32,925 nucleotides of DNA from Chromatiaceae bacterium (GCA_012965975.1 DTRM01000071.1:1-32925), one strand, 5' to 3'; shown: positions 10,735 to 21,800, counted from the stretch's first letter. Notes: generated by a model not told the origin, from the letters alone. A program made the numbers and translations.

Positions 10735-11058
10735 ATGGCAGTTACATTGACCCAGAGCGCCGCTGAACATGTCGCGCGTATGCTGGAAGGTAAAAAATCC
10801 ATGGTGGGTTTACGTTTTGGCGTGAAGTCGTCCGGCTGCTCAGGATTCGCGTATATTGTTGATTTCGCAAGTGAAATTGAAGATGACGATGAGGTTTTTG
10901 AGGATCACGGTGTCAAGGTGGTGGTCGATAAACAGAGTCTGACCTTCGTCGATGGGACCGAGATTGATTTTACCCGCGATGGCATCAATGAAGGCCTGCG
11001 CTTCAATAATCCCAACATGAAGAACGAATGCGGCTGTGGCGAGAGCTTCAACATCTGA
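10735..11058 (+). CDS. iscA: A-type iron-sulfur carrier protein IscA
   Basis: MAVTLTQSAAEHVARML...GLRFGVKSSGCSGFAYIVDF...NPNMKNECGCGESFNI; three conserved Cys (SGCSG, CGCGESF). Start at 10735 rather than 10660. Confidence 0.93.
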   Translation: MAVTLTQSAAEHVARMLEGKKSMVGLRFGVKSSGCSGFAYIVDFASEIEDDDEVFEDHGVKVVVDKQSLTFVDGTEIDFTRDGINEGLRFNNPNMKNECGCGESFNI

Positions 11059-11220
11059 TATCACCTGAAAATTCAGTCTCTTAAGGTGCAAATAGCGGCC
11101 TAAGTGGTTACAATCGACCCGTTACCCTTACCCGATGTGGGCACGTGCCTGTGACGGGTTTTCCGATGCCTGGGTTTGCCCGCATTCCACCTGATCTTTG
11201 AGTATTGACGAATACAGAGC

Positions 11221-12336
11221 ATGAACGCGATTCCGGAATCTGTTGACGTCGCGCTGGACAGCCCGGCAAAGACCAACCTGTTGAATTTCGACAAACCTTC
11301 GTTGGAGGATTTTTTCACCGAGTTGGGTGAGAAACCCTTTCGTGCGACGCAGGTGTTGAAGTGGCTTTATCATCAGCGCGTCACTGACTTTGAGGCGATG
11401 ACCAATCTTAGTGCCGCACTCAGACACCAGTTGGTCGATATCGCCGATTTTTGTCTGCCTGAAATAATCACCGAACAACTGTCAGACGATGGCACCATCA
11501 AATGGGCCTTGCGTCTGGATGTTGGCAACGACATTGAGATGGTCTTTATCCCCGAAGGAACGCGCGGCACCTTGTGCATTTCGTCGCAAGTGGGTTGTGC
11601 GCTGGCGTGTACGTTTTGTTCGACTGCGCGGCAGGGGTTTAACCGAAACTTGTCGACCGCGGAGATTGTCGGTCAGTTGTGGTTGGCGATTGAGCGTATC
11701 CCCTTAGGGCGTCGGGTAACTAATATTGTTTTCATGGGCATGGGCGAACCGTTGTTGAATTTTGACAATGTGGTGCGTTCCGCACAGTTAATGAAAGACG
11801 ATCTTGCGTTTGGACTGGCGCGTAAACGCATTACCATTAGCACCTCGGGTATTGTTCCCGCGATTGATCGTTTGCGTGAGGTCACCGACGTTGCACTGGC
11901 GGTGTCGTTACATGCGCCAAACGATGAACTACGCGATGAACTGGTGCCGATCAATAAAAAATATCCGATTCGAGAGTTGCTGGCCGCGTGCAAGCGCTAC
12001 GCGACGGTGAACCCGGGTGGAAAAATCACGTTTGAATACGTGATGCTGGAGGGTGTCAACGATTCTCCGGAGCTGGCACATGAATTGGTGCGCGTGTTGT
12101 CCCATGTGCCATCCAAGGTTAACCTGATCCCGTTTAATTCGTTTCCCAACAGTGGTTATCAAACCTCATCGCAACAAGCCATTGATCGATTTCGGGATAT
12201 TCTGTCAAAGGCAGGCTTTATGACCGTGACACGCAAGACGCGTGGCGATGATATTGATGCGGCCTGTGGGCAATTGGTCGGCAAGGTGGCGGATCGCAGT
12301 CGTCGTTACCGACGTTTCGAAGGGAAACCTCAATGA
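11221..12336 (+). CDS. rlmN: Dual-specificity 23S rRNA/tRNA (adenine-C2)-methyltransferase RlmN
   Basis: [34 protein letters not shown] radical SAM CxxxCxx[18 protein letters not shown]. Confidence 0.98.
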   Translation: MNAIPESVDVALDSPAKTNLLNFDKPSLEDFFTELGEKPFRATQVLKWLYHQRVTDFEAMTNLSAALRHQLVDIADFCLPEIITEQLSDDGTIKWALRLDVGNDIEMVFIPEGTRGTLCISSQVGCALACTFCSTARQGFNRNLSTAEIVGQLWLAIERIPLGRRVTNIVFMGMGEPLLNFDNVVRSAQLMKDDLAFGLARKRITISTSGIVPAIDRLREVTDVALAVSLHAPNDELRDELVPINKKYPIRELLAACKRYATVNPGGKITFEYVMLEGVNDSPELAHELVRVLSHVPSKVNLIPFNSFPNSGYQTSSQQAIDRFRDILSKAGFMTVTRKTRGDDIDAACGQLVGKVADRSRRYRRFEGKPQ

Positions 12337-13079
12337 TACGACTCTTTCCACTGATCTTGGTCGTCGGCGCAATGCTGTCGGCGTGTACAGCGCAACCCGT
12401 GAGCCAAGGTCCCGGTGCCGATAATGCGGCGGACACCTATGTGCAGTTGGGTGTTTCCTATCTGCGTGAGGGGCGTCTTGAGGCATCGTTGGATCGATTG
12501 CAGCGGGCATTGGCGATTAGCCCGAATATGGCGTCGGCCCACGATGCGATTGCGACCCTGTATGAGCATCTGGGGGAGCTGGAAAAGGCGGAAAAACATT
12601 TTCGACGCTCCGTAAAGCTGGCCCCCGACACTGCGCGAGGGCATAACAATTACGGCCGCTTTCTCTGTGCCTTGGGCGAAATGGATCCAGCTCAGGAACA
12701 ATTTTCCGTGGCCTACAATAACCCGCTGTATCAACGTCCATGGGTAGCATTGACGAATGCGGGTGTGTGCGAACTCAAGGCTGGGGATGAGATTGAGGCG
12801 GAGCGATTGTTTCGCCGAGCGTTGCAACGTAACCCCATGTTTGCGGCGACTCTGGGGCAGATGCTCGCGTTGACCTTCCAGCAGAAAAGCTATCTCTCGG
12901 CGCGGGGTTACCTGCAGCGTTACTGGGAAGTTGCTCCGCGCAGCGCCCAAAGTCTGTGGATTGGTATTCAAACCGAAGAAATCCTCGGTGATGTCGACGC
13001 GGTTGCGAGTTATGCACTGCTGCTGAAAGCCAAATTTCCGGATTCTGAACAGGTCATGTTGCTACGGCGGCGAGAGTAG
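12333..13079 (+). CDS. pilW: Type IV pilus biogenesis/stability TPR lipoprotein PilW/PilF
   Basis: Lipoprotein signal [21 protein letters not shown] repeats ([30 protein letters not shown]...; [12 protein letters not shown]); located between rlmN and ispG. Confidence 0.9.
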   Translation: MIRLFPLILVVGAMLSACTAQPVSQGPGADNAADTYVQLGVSYLREGRLEASLDRLQRALAISPNMASAHDAIATLYEHLGELEKAEKHFRRSVKLAPDTARGHNNYGRFLCALGEMDPAQEQFSVAYNNPLYQRPWVALTNAGVCELKAGDEIEAERLFRRALQRNPMFAATLGQMLALTFQQKSYLSARGYLQRYWEVAPRSAQSLWIGIQTEEILGDVDAVASYALLLKAKFPDSEQVMLLRRRE

Positions 13080-13084
13080 AGTCG

Positions 13085-14176
13085 ATGAATGCGGATCAGC
13101 CAGGTGTGAAACGTCGACCTAGCCGTCAGGTGATGGTGGGGTCGGTTGCGGTCGGTGGTGATGCCCCGATTGCGGTGCAGAGTATGACCAACACCGATAC
13201 CTGCGATGTGAATGCCACCGTTGAGCAGGTCGTTGCATTGGCGCAGGCGGGCGCAGATTTTGTTCGCGTGTCAGTGCCAACGTTGGAAGCCGCCGATGCG
13301 TTTCGTAAAATCCGTCAGGCGGTTCCGGTGCCACTGGTTGCCGATATCCATTTTGATTACAAGATCGCGCTGCGGGTGGCGGATGCCGGTGCCGATTGCC
13401 TGCGCATTAATCCCGGCAACATTGGCCGTGAGGATCGGGTACGCGCTGTGGTCGAGAGTGCGCGTGACCACGGGATTCCTATTCGTATCGGTGTCAACGC
13501 CGGTTCGCTGGAAAAGGATCTGCAAAAGAAGTATGGCGAACCGACCTCGTCGGCGTTGGTAGAGTCCGCCTTTCGTCACATCGATATTCTCGAACGACTG
13601 AATTTTCACGACTACAAGATCAGCCTCAAGGCGTCGGACGTGTTAATGACGGTGCCGGCCTATCAAGAGCTGGCAACGCAGACCGATGCGCCGCTGCATT
13701 TGGGTATCACTGAGGCCGGTGGTATGCGAGCTGGCAGCGTCAAGTCCGCGATCGGTTTGGGCCTGTTATTGTCGCAAGGCATTGGCGACACCATTCGCGT
13801 ATCGCTGGCGGCTGATCCCATTCAGGAAATCAAAGTCGGCTTTGATATTTTGAAGAGCCTGCATTTGCGTACGCGTGGGATAAATTTGATCGCGTGTCCG
13901 TCGTGTTCTCGACAGAATTTTGATGTAATCAAGGTCGTGAACGAATTGGAAGAACGAACTGAGGATATTTCTGAGCCGATGGATGTTGCCGTGATTGGTT
14001 GTGTCGTCAATGGGCCAGGCGAGGCTCGCGAGGCGACTATTGGTCTGACGGGTGGTTGCCCAAACCTGATGTACCGCGGCGGCAAGCCATTGAAGAAGGT
14101 GGATAACGAGACACTAGTTGACACGCTCGAGGCAGAGATCCGTGCGAGTATCCGTCACTCGCCGGAGAAACCATGA
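13085..14176 (+). CDS. ispG: 4-hydroxy-3-methylbut-2-en-1-yl diphosphate synthase (flavodoxin) IspG
   Basis: [67 protein letters not shown]. Confidence 0.98.
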   Translation: MNADQPGVKRRPSRQVMVGSVAVGGDAPIAVQSMTNTDTCDVNATVEQVVALAQAGADFVRVSVPTLEAADAFRKIRQAVPVPLVADIHFDYKIALRVADAGADCLRINPGNIGREDRVRAVVESARDHGIPIRIGVNAGSLEKDLQKKYGEPTSSALVESAFRHIDILERLNFHDYKISLKASDVLMTVPAYQELATQTDAPLHLGITEAGGMRAGSVKSAIGLGLLLSQGIGDTIRVSLAADPIQEIKVGFDILKSLHLRTRGINLIACPSCSRQNFDVIKVVNELEERTEDISEPMDVAVIGCVVNGPGEAREATIGLTGGCPNLMYRGGKPLKKVDNETLVDTLEAEIRASIRHSPEKP

Positions 14177-15447
14177 GCGCCAGGATCCAAGCCATACGCG
14201 GGATGCACGACCTTGTGCCCGAGGGGATGGCCTGTTGGCAGCGGTTGGAGTCTGCAGTGCGAGAAATTGTCGATGCCTACGGCTATCAGGAAATTCGCTT
14301 CCCGGTATTGGAGAAAACCGAACTGTTCAAGCGTTCCATCGGCGAAGTGACTGATATTGTCGAAAAGGAAATGTATACCTTCGACGACCGCAATGGAGAC
14401 AGCCTGACACTGCGCCCGGAAGGGACCGCCGGTTGTGTGCGAGCCTGTATTGAAAACGGCCTGCTGCACAATCAGGTGCAAAAACTTTGGTACATGGGTC
14501 CGATGTTTCGCCATGAGCGACCGCAAAAGGGACGCTATCGCCAGTTCTACCAGATTGGTATTGAGACCTTCGGTCTGGCCGGGCCGGACATTGATGCCGA
14601 GTTGATTTTGATGGCACGACGCCTGTGGCAGCGACTCGGCATATTGGATCAGCTTGAGTTACAGATTAATTCGCTAGGCACCAGTGCTGATCGCAAGACC
14701 TACCGCGTGGCATTGGTGGACTATCTGCAACAACATCGCGAGCAGTTGGACGATGACAGTCTGCGCCGCATGGAAACCAATCCAATGCGCGTGCTCGACA
14801 GCAAGAATCCCGAGGTGCAGAAGGTGGTCGCGAGCGCGCCGTCGCTGGTGGACTACCTCAATGAGGAAGCGCGGGCAGATTTTGAGGGTCTTAAGTCAAC
14901 GCTGGAGGCCTGCGGGGTTGCGTACACGATTAACCCGCGCCTGGTACGTGGGTTGGATTATTATTCGAAGACGGTGTTCGAGTGGGTGACGGATCGCCTC
15001 GGCGCACAAGGTACGGTGTGTGCCGGTGGACGTTATGACGGTCTGGTCGAACAGTTGGGCGGCAAACCCGTACCGGCGATTGGTTTCGCGATGGGTCTTG
15101 AACGACTGGTCGCCTTGCTGGAGGAGGCGGGTGATTGCCCGCAACGGACGCCGGATGTGTATTTGGTATTGGTGGGGGATGTGGCCATCAGCCAGGGTGC
15201 ATCACTGGCAGAGTCACTCCGTGATGATTTACCCCGGCTTAAGTTGGTACAGCACTGCGGTGCGGGTAGCTTCAAGAGTCAGTTCAAAAAAGCTGATCGC
15301 AGTGGTGCCGGTTATGCGTTGATATTGGGTGATGACGAAGTAGAACAGGGCACTATTGGTGTCAAACCCCTGCGTGGGCAGGGCGATCAGGTGACGGTGC
15401 CCATTGCGGAACTAGCGCGGCATCTGTCCGACATGATTTCAGACTAA
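14173..15447 (+). CDS. hisS: Histidyl-tRNA synthetase
   Basis: [69 protein letters not shown] overlaps ispG stop (ATGA). Confidence 0.98.
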   Translation: MSARIQAIRGMHDLVPEGMACWQRLESAVREIVDAYGYQEIRFPVLEKTELFKRSIGEVTDIVEKEMYTFDDRNGDSLTLRPEGTAGCVRACIENGLLHNQVQKLWYMGPMFRHERPQKGRYRQFYQIGIETFGLAGPDIDAELILMARRLWQRLGILDQLELQINSLGTSADRKTYRVALVDYLQQHREQLDDDSLRRMETNPMRVLDSKNPEVQKVVASAPSLVDYLNEEARADFEGLKSTLEACGVAYTINPRLVRGLDYYSKTVFEWVTDRLGAQGTVCAGGRYDGLVEQLGGKPVPAIGFAMGLERLVALLEEAGDCPQRTPDVYLVLVGDVAISQGASLAESLRDDLPRLKLVQHCGAGSFKSQFKKADRSGAGYALILGDDEVEQGTIGVKPLRGQGDQVTVPIAELARHLSDMISD

Positions 15448-15464
15448 CGAATTGGGAGTAAATT

Positions 15465-16130
15465 GTGGCAATTGATCAGGATGAAGAAGAACAGGTCGAG
15501 GCACTGAAAAAGTGGTGGGACGAGAACGGCAAGTCGTTGGTGATCGGGCTGGTTCTGGGTCTGGGTGCGGTCTACGGTTATCGTGAGTATGAGGACAGTC
15601 TGTATTTTCAGTCGCAACAGGCGTCCAACGCATTCGAAGAACTACGCCTGCTCAGCGAGAGTGAAGAGGGAAAATACCAAACCGCCGAGATCGTTGCGCG
15701 CTCCGAGCAGTTACGAGAACAGCATGCAACCTCTGCCTATGCAGATTTTGCGGGGTTGACTATGGCGCTGGCGCAGATTAACGCCGGAGATGCCGTGGCC
15801 GCGCGTGCGACGCTGGAGAGCGTGGTGAGTGTCACCTCGATACCGGAATTGAAACACATGACGCAGTTGCGTTTGGCGCGTTTGTTGCTGGGTGAGGGTG
15901 ATCTCGATGCGGCAATCGCCTATCTGGATGCGGTGCCTGAGACGTCGTTCACCTCGCTGCGTGCCGAGTTGCTGGGTGATATTCGTCGTCAACAAGGCGA
16001 TATAGAACAGGCTCGTGTGGCTTATATCACCGCGCTAGCGATGGCAGTCGATAACCAGTACGTGGTGTTGCAGATGAAGCTGGATGATCTCGGTGTGGTC
16101 GTCTCCTCGCCGGCGGGAGCAACCGAATAA
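15465..16130 (+). CDS. yfgM: YfgM-family tetratricopeptide membrane protein (ancillary SecYEG translocon subunit)
   Basis: GTG start; MAIDQDEEEQVEALKKWWDENGKSLVIGLVLGLGAVYGYREYE; between hisS and bamB. Confidence 0.92.
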   Translation: MAIDQDEEEQVEALKKWWDENGKSLVIGLVLGLGAVYGYREYEDSLYFQSQQASNAFEELRLLSESEEGKYQTAEIVARSEQLREQHATSAYADFAGLTMALAQINAGDAVAARATLESVVSVTSIPELKHMTQLRLARLLLGEGDLDAAIAYLDAVPETSFTSLRAELLGDIRRQQGDIEQARVAYITALAMAVDNQYVVLQMKLDDLGVVVSSPAGATE

Positions 16131-16133
16131 CTC

Positions 16134-17297
16134 ATGATGATGCGTAGGCCATTATTGATCCCGCTGGCGTTGCTTTTGGGTGGATGCTCGTGGTTTGGTG
16201 GCGGTTCCGACAACCTCGAACCGCCTGCTGAGCTCACCGATATCGTCAACCCACCACCTGTGCGGGTGCTGTGGAAAACCGGTGTCGGTGATGGCTCCGG
16301 TAAGCTCAAAAACGGATTGGTGGCCTCGGTATCAGCGGACCAGGCCTTGGTGGCGGATTACGAAGGCAAGGTGTTCGCACGCGACCGCCATACGGGTCGT
16401 GCGCTATGGAAATACGATGCCGATATCGCGCTGTCGGCAGGCCCGGGCGTGGATGCCGAGCTTGCGGTTGTCGCCAGCCATGAAGGCGATGTGATCGCAC
16501 TTGATCGTGACGCTGGCGCGATGCGTTGGAGTACCAAGGTCAGCAGCGAGGTACTCAGTGATCCGCTGGTTACCTCGGTCGTCATCGTGCGCAGCGTCGA
16601 TGGCAACGTGACGGCACTGGATCGGAGCAGCGGTGAGCAGTTGTGGCAGTACCGCCATCCCGTCCCGGTGCTGAGCTTGCGCGGTACGGCGTCACCGGTG
16701 GTGGTGGATGATGTCGTGTTGATCCCGTTTGCCAGCGGCAAGCTGGTCGCGTTGAATGTCCATACCGGATCGGTTATTTGGGAAAAACGTATCACCATAC
16801 CGCGGGGACGCTCGGAGCTTGATCGAATCGTCGATCTCGATTCGACGCCGGTGGTGGCCAACGGCGTGATCTATCTGGGTGGCTATCAGGGTAGTGTCAG
16901 CGCGGTCGTGGTGAGTTCCGGTGTGGTGCTATGGGAACGGGAGTTATCGACGTTTCAGGGATTGGCGATTGCAGGCCCCCGGCTTTTGGTCACCGATAAC
17001 CGGGCCGAGGTGTGGGCACTGGACATTAATACCGGCGCAGCTCTGTGGAAGTCCGATGTGTTGCATGGGCGCAGGCTGACCGCACCCGTTGTACACGGCG
17101 ATTTTGTTGTGGTCGGTGATTTCGAGGGCTACCTTCACTGGCTGTCTCTGGCCGATGGTGAGTTGATTGCCCGTGTGCATATCGACGGAGACGGGTTTGA
17201 TATTGCCCCGATTGTGGTCGGTGACACGGTTCTGGTTTATAGCAAGGGGGGGAGTCTCGCCGCCCTCGCACCTCCCGGCTTGGCCGCGGCTCCCTAG
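16134..17297 (+). CDS. bamB: Outer membrane assembly lipoprotein BamB
   Basis: Lipobox ALLLGGCSWFGG; PQQ-type beta-propeller repeats (ALWKYDADI, VIALDRDAGAMRWS, VTALDRSSGEQLWQY, VWALDINTGAALWK). Confidence 0.96.
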   Translation: MMMRRPLLIPLALLLGGCSWFGGGSDNLEPPAELTDIVNPPPVRVLWKTGVGDGSGKLKNGLVASVSADQALVADYEGKVFARDRHTGRALWKYDADIALSAGPGVDAELAVVASHEGDVIALDRDAGAMRWSTKVSSEVLSDPLVTSVVIVRSVDGNVTALDRSSGEQLWQYRHPVPVLSLRGTASPVVVDDVVLIPFASGKLVALNVHTGSVIWEKRITIPRGRSELDRIVDLDSTPVVANGVIYLGGYQGSVSAVVVSSGVVLWERELSTFQGLAIAGPRLLVTDNRAEVWALDINTGAALWKSDVLHGRRLTAPVVHGDFVVVGDFEGYLHWLSLADGELIARVHIDGDGFDIAPIVVGDTVLVYSKGGSLAALAPPGLAAAP

Positions 17298-17319
17298 CGT
17301 CGCCGTTGGTCGTTGTCTT

Positions 17320-18714
17320 ATGCTTTCCGTTATCGCCATCGCCGGTCGGCCCAATGTAGGTAAGTCGACCCTGTTCAACCGCCTTACGCGCACTCGAGAC
17401 GCGTTAGTGGCGAACAAACCGGGTCTCACACGGGATCGCCAGTACGGGATGGCGAACATCGATGATCGCAATTGTTTGATCGTAGATACCGGTGGCTTGA
17501 GTGGCGACGAGGCGGGTATTGATGCGTTGATGGCAAAGCAGGCGAGGGCGGCGATCGACGAAGCTGACCTGGTCTTGTTTATGGTCGATGCGAAGGATGG
17601 CCTGACCAGTCTGGATGAGGACATTAGCCAGTTTCTGCGTCAGAGTTCGAAGCCGGTGCTGTTGGTCGTCAACAAAATCGATGGCCATGATCCTGCGGTG
17701 GTCAGCGCCGAGTTTCATGCGCTGGGTCGAGGCGAGATGATGCCGATTACCGCGTCGCAGGGTGGCGGTATTCGCGACCTTGGCGCACGTATCCTCGAAT
17801 CACTTCCCGCGCCGATAGCCGAGGACGTTGAAGCCGAGGTCGAGCAAGGTATTCGAGTCGCCTTCGCCGGACGCCCGAACGTTGGCAAGTCGACCATGTT
17901 GAATCGTATGCTGGGTGAAGAACGTGTGATCACCTATGATCAGCCCGGCACCACACGAGACAGTATTTTTGTTCCGTTTGAGCGTGATGGTCAGCGTTAT
18001 ACCTTGATCGATACCGCCGGTGTGCGTCGTCGTGGCAAGGTGTTTGAGGCGGTTGAGAAGTTCAGTGTGATCAAAACCCTGCAAGCCATCGAGCAGGCGC
18101 ATGTGGTTGTCTTTCTGGTTGATGCGCAAGAAGGTATTGTCGATCAGGACGCGACCTTGCTCGGTTTTATTCTCGAGCAGGGACGTTCACTGGTGTTGAC
18201 CGTGAACAAATGGGATGGCTTGGATTTCGATCATCGGGATTTCGTCAAGCGCGAGCTTGATCGTCGTCTTCCTTATCTTGATTTTGCCAAGCCTCATTAC
18301 GTCTCCGCGCTGCACGGTTCCGGTATTGGCAATCTGTTTGACGACATCCGTATTGCCCACGCATCCGCGATGCGGGCAATGTCCACCTCAGAATTGAATC
18401 GGGTACTCGAACAGGCATTGGATGCGCATCAGCCCCCGCTGCGTCGAGGCCGACGTATCAAGCTGCGTTACGCGCATCAGGGTGGCTACAACCCACCACG
18501 GATTGTTATTCACGGAAATCAAACCGAAGGCCTGCCGGAGTCGTATCGCCGCTATCTGGAAAAGGCCTTTCGCAAGGCCTTTGATTTGGTCGGAACACCC
18601 GTACGGCTAAGTTTTCGCACCGGCGACAACCCGTTCAAAGGCAAGCCGAACAAGCTTAAGGAAAGAATCGCAGAACAGCGTGGGCGCACACCGAAGAAAA
18701 CACGTAGTCGATAG
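17320..18714 (+). CDS. der: GTPase Der (EngA), tandem G domains
   Basis: Two GRPNVGKST motifs (IAGRPNVGKSTLFNRL; AFAGRPNVGKSTMLNRM), DTAGVRRRGKV, KH-like C-terminus; start at ATG 17320 rather than ORF-track 17167. Confidence 0.97.
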   Translation: MLSVIAIAGRPNVGKSTLFNRLTRTRDALVANKPGLTRDRQYGMANIDDRNCLIVDTGGLSGDEAGIDALMAKQARAAIDEADLVLFMVDAKDGLTSLDEDISQFLRQSSKPVLLVVNKIDGHDPAVVSAEFHALGRGEMMPITASQGGGIRDLGARILESLPAPIAEDVEAEVEQGIRVAFAGRPNVGKSTMLNRMLGEERVITYDQPGTTRDSIFVPFERDGQRYTLIDTAGVRRRGKVFEAVEKFSVIKTLQAIEQAHVVVFLVDAQEGIVDQDATLLGFILEQGRSLVLTVNKWDGLDFDHRDFVKRELDRRLPYLDFAKPHYVSALHGSGIGNLFDDIRIAHASAMRAMSTSELNRVLEQALDAHQPPLRRGRRIKLRYAHQGGYNPPRIVIHGNQTEGLPESYRRYLEKAFRKAFDLVGTPVRLSFRTGDNPFKGKPNKLKERIAEQRGRTPKKTRSR

Positions 18715-18754
18715 AGGGGGCTTGTTCGTGGTCGAGCGATGACCTGGATGCGGG

Positions 18755-18790
18755 TCCCTTCGCCCTCCGGGGAAGGACAGGATGAGGGGG
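18755..18790. repeat. Intergenic GC-rich imperfect hairpin, possibly decayed dispersed repeat
   Basis: TCCCTTCGCCCTCCGGGGAAGGACAGGATGAGGGGG between convergent der and the GGDEF/EAL gene; CCTTCGCCCTCCGGGGAAGG folds imperfectly. Confidence 0.4.
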
Positions 18791-18814
18791 GTATATTGGG
18801 GGTAACGATTTCCC

Positions 18815-21799
18815 TTAAGCGACGTTCTGAATCAGGTCTTCCAGCGGCATGGGTTTGGCTACCGCATATCCCTGCGCATAATCGATACCGATACGACGCA
18901 GTTCATCAACTATGGCGATAGACTCGGCAAACTCAGCGACCGTCTGTAATCCCATCTTATGCGCAACCGTATGCAAGGCTTCCACCATCGCATGATCGGC
19001 ACTGTCTTCCAGTATGCGGCGAATAAATCGGCCATCAATTTTTAGAATGTCGACCGGCATGGTCTTGAGATAGCCAAATGACGACAAGCCACTGCCAAAA
19101 TCATCGAGTGCAAACTTGCAGCCCAGTTTCTTCAGGTCACGCATGGCCTCGCATGAGCGAGCCAGATTGGCGATGGCAGCGGTTTCGGTGATTTCAAGGC
19201 AGATACGATCTGCGGGTACTTCATACTCCGCCAGCTTGTCGCGGACAAACTGCATGAAGCCGTTGTCTCCCAAGGTAGCACCGGAGACATTGATGGACAG
19301 ATGGAAGTTGTTCCAGCGTGAGTTGCCGCCGTAGAGTCGCGTACTGGACTCCAGTGCGTGTTCGAATACCCAGCGGTCGATGGCTGGCATCAAGTTATAG
19401 CGTTCTGCGGCGGGAATGAACGCACCCGGCGACACGATGATTCCATTTTCATCGAGCATGCGAACCAGAATTTCCCCATGTTCCGGAATGCCGCTCAGAT
19501 CTTGGCCCAGTCGTTGAAAGGGCTGGAAAAACAGTACAAACCGGTCGTCATCGAGCGCCTCGGTGATCTTGGAAGACCACTGCATTTCAGACTGTCGCTT
19601 CGATAGTTCAGAGTCATCGGTGTGAAATACATGAACCCGGTTACGACCGGCATCCTTGGCGGCATAACAGGCGGCATCCGCGAAAGACAGGATTTCGTCA
19701 ATACTCTGACTTTCATCGCTGACCGACACCATGCCGATACTGACACCAATCGTGAAGGCTTTGCCTTGCCAGCGATAGCGAAACTCTTCTACCTTGGAGC
19801 GGATGTTTTCGGCGATTCGTGTCGCGGGTTCTTCCGGGCAATGGGTCAATAGGATGCCAAATTCATCGCCACCGAGACGTGCCAGAGTATCGAGTGCTCG
19901 TAATTGGCTCGACAAAATCTCACAGAGTTCTTTGAGTAGTTGATCGCCGGCGATATGGCCACAGGTATCATTGACGATCTTGAACTGGTCGAGATCCAGA
20001 TAGAGCAATTGATGTTCGGTTTTTTCTGACTGTGCATCGCTCAGCGCGTTACCCAATCGGCGTTCAAACTCTTGGCGATTAACCAGTCCGGTGAGGGCGT
20101 CGTGACTGGCCTGGAATGACAGTTTGTTCTGCAATTTGCGTTCAATGGTGACATCACGGAATACCAGTACGGTCCCGATTATGTCGCCGTCACGATCACG
20201 GATCGGAGCCGCCGAATTACTGATCGCCAGATTCTCCATACCCGGTCGAACCAGCAGCGCGGCATTGGTCAGGCTAATATTGCGGCCCTCTTTCAGGCAC
20301 AGATTGGCAGGATCATCGAGTGGCTCACTGGTCACTTCATCAATCATGTGAAACACTTCGGACAAGTCACAGTTTTTGGCTTTCTGGATAGTCCAGCCGG
20401 TGAGTTTCTGGGCCAGTTTGTTCATCGAGGTGATGGTTCCGGCGGCACTGGTGGTAATCACCGCATCACCGATCGATTCCAGCGTGACTTCAGCCAGTTC
20501 CTTCGACACCTCGAGTTCTATCGTGCGTGCTTCAACCCTGTTTTCCAACGATTCATTGGCGCTCTTGAGTTCGGTCGCAGAGCGGTTGAGTGATGCACGC
20601 ATGGCATTGAAGGAGCGTGTCAGTTGTCCCAGTTCATTCTCTGCAATGATCGGTAAATCAGTAGTCAGCTTCCCTGACGCAAGCTCCCGGGTCGCGGTTG
20701 CCAGCGCGATCAGCGGTCGGCTGATGCTGATCGCATGGCGTCGTGACAGTATCGATGCCGCGCCAACCATTATCACAATCAGAACCAGCATGATCGCGAT
20801 CGAGAACCGGGTCACCTGATCAATATGCTCGGCGTGATTGTTCAGTTCGGTGTTCTGGGTTTGGCTTAAGGTCTCCAGCAGTGCGGTAACCTCGCGCGAG
20901 AGTGGTGTTGTCTGACTCTCTAGCAGGCCGCGCGCACGACTGCCGAGCCTCGAGGAATCTTCGCGCAGTATGCGGACCGACAACAAACGATAGGAGTTAA
21001 ACATGGCTCGCATTCGATGCGCCTGAACCACTATATCCGGACCATGCCCCAACATCTTTTTGAACATTTTACGGAAGGATATATTTGCCGATCCCAACGA
21101 GTTGCGTACGCTTATCTCATTTTCCGAGTCGGGTTCCCGCGCGTAGGTATACATCTGATTGTGTGCGATCAGAAACAGGTTCATAAACCGGGCGAGATCA
21201 ATCTCAATATCCGACTCAATCAAGCCGGGGTCATCCGCTGCGCTCACCAGAAACTCGGCGGCAGCCATTTCAAACAGTTCGCCGATCGGAATCATATTCT
21301 GTCGATAAAAATACAGGGCCGGTAGATCCCCGGGTGTGTTGGCGAGTTGTTCCACCCACCATTGGGATTCGTGGACATCCACCAGTTTTTGGCGAATTTC
21401 AGCGAGGTGGCGTGTGGCTTGGGATTCCGGGGCGCGCTCGCTCACTTCCTGTAGCGCAGCAAGTCCGGGATAGATGTCCTCATGCCATGCGGTGTGTCGC
21501 TCCGAGACGAACTGCTTGTCCGCGATTGCGACCCAGCCGTTCAGGGCGTTCAGGGAACGATGCACGCCCGACAGAACCTTGGCCGAGGCCTGCGCAGCGG
21601 GTCCGGTATCGTGGGCGAGTTGTTGCGTGCTACGACTAATATAGAGTGTGATGCCGAGGGCGACTGCAAGCAAAACCACGCCCACAATCGCGACGGTCAT
21701 GTGCGAGTGAACCAGACGTGCGGTCAGGGTGGTGGAATGTGTCCAGTCCCAAATGGCCTCGCGAGCCTGATCTGACGTTGTCTTCCAACCGGCGTCCAT
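18815..21799 (-). CDS. Membrane HAMP-PAS-GGDEF-EAL protein (putative c-di-GMP turnover)
   Basis: 994 aa; two TMs flanking a long helical extracytoplasmic region, HAMP-like SISRPLIALATATRELASGKLTTDLPIIAENELGQLTRSFNAM, PAS segment, RALDTLARLGGDEFG (I-site-like RALD), HGEILVRM (EIL variant of EAL), FALDDFGSGLSSFGYLKTMPVDILKIDG. Confidence 0.94.
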   Translation of the reverse strand: MDAGWKTTSDQAREAIWDWTHSTTLTARLVHSHMTVAIVGVVLLAVALGITLYISRSTQQLAHDTGPAAQASAKVLSGVHRSLNALNGWVAIADKQFVSERHTAWHEDIYPGLAALQEVSERAPESQATRHLAEIRQKLVDVHESQWWVEQLANTPGDLPALYFYRQNMIPIGELFEMAAAEFLVSAADDPGLIESDIEIDLARFMNLFLIAHNQMYTYAREPDSENEISVRNSLGSANISFRKMFKKMLGHGPDIVVQAHRMRAMFNSYRLLSVRILREDSSRLGSRARGLLESQTTPLSREVTALLETLSQTQNTELNNHAEHIDQVTRFSIAIMLVLIVIMVGAASILSRRHAISISRPLIALATATRELASGKLTTDLPIIAENELGQLTRSFNAMRASLNRSATELKSANESLENRVEARTIELEVSKELAEVTLESIGDAVITTSAAGTITSMNKLAQKLTGWTIQKAKNCDLSEVFHMIDEVTSEPLDDPANLCLKEGRNISLTNAALLVRPGMENLAISNSAAPIRDRDGDIIGTVLVFRDVTIERKLQNKLSFQASHDALTGLVNRQEFERRLGNALSDAQSEKTEHQLLYLDLDQFKIVNDTCGHIAGDQLLKELCEILSSQLRALDTLARLGGDEFGILLTHCPEEPATRIAENIRSKVEEFRYRWQGKAFTIGVSIGMVSVSDESQSIDEILSFADAACYAAKDAGRNRVHVFHTDDSELSKRQSEMQWSSKITEALDDDRFVLFFQPFQRLGQDLSGIPEHGEILVRMLDENGIIVSPGAFIPAAERYNLMPAIDRWVFEHALESSTRLYGGNSRWNNFHLSINVSGATLGDNGFMQFVRDKLAEYEVPADRICLEITETAAIANLARSCEAMRDLKKLGCKFALDDFGSGLSSFGYLKTMPVDILKIDGRFIRRILEDSADHAMVEALHTVAHKMGLQTVAEFAESIAIVDELRRIGIDYAQGYAVAKPMPLEDLIQNVA

Positions 21800-21800
21800 A

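Noticed and set aside
17167-17319. N-terminal extension of Der in the ORF track
   Set aside because: It overlaps the bamB 3' end in another frame; the conserved Der N-terminus is MLSVIAIAGRPNVGKS at 17320.
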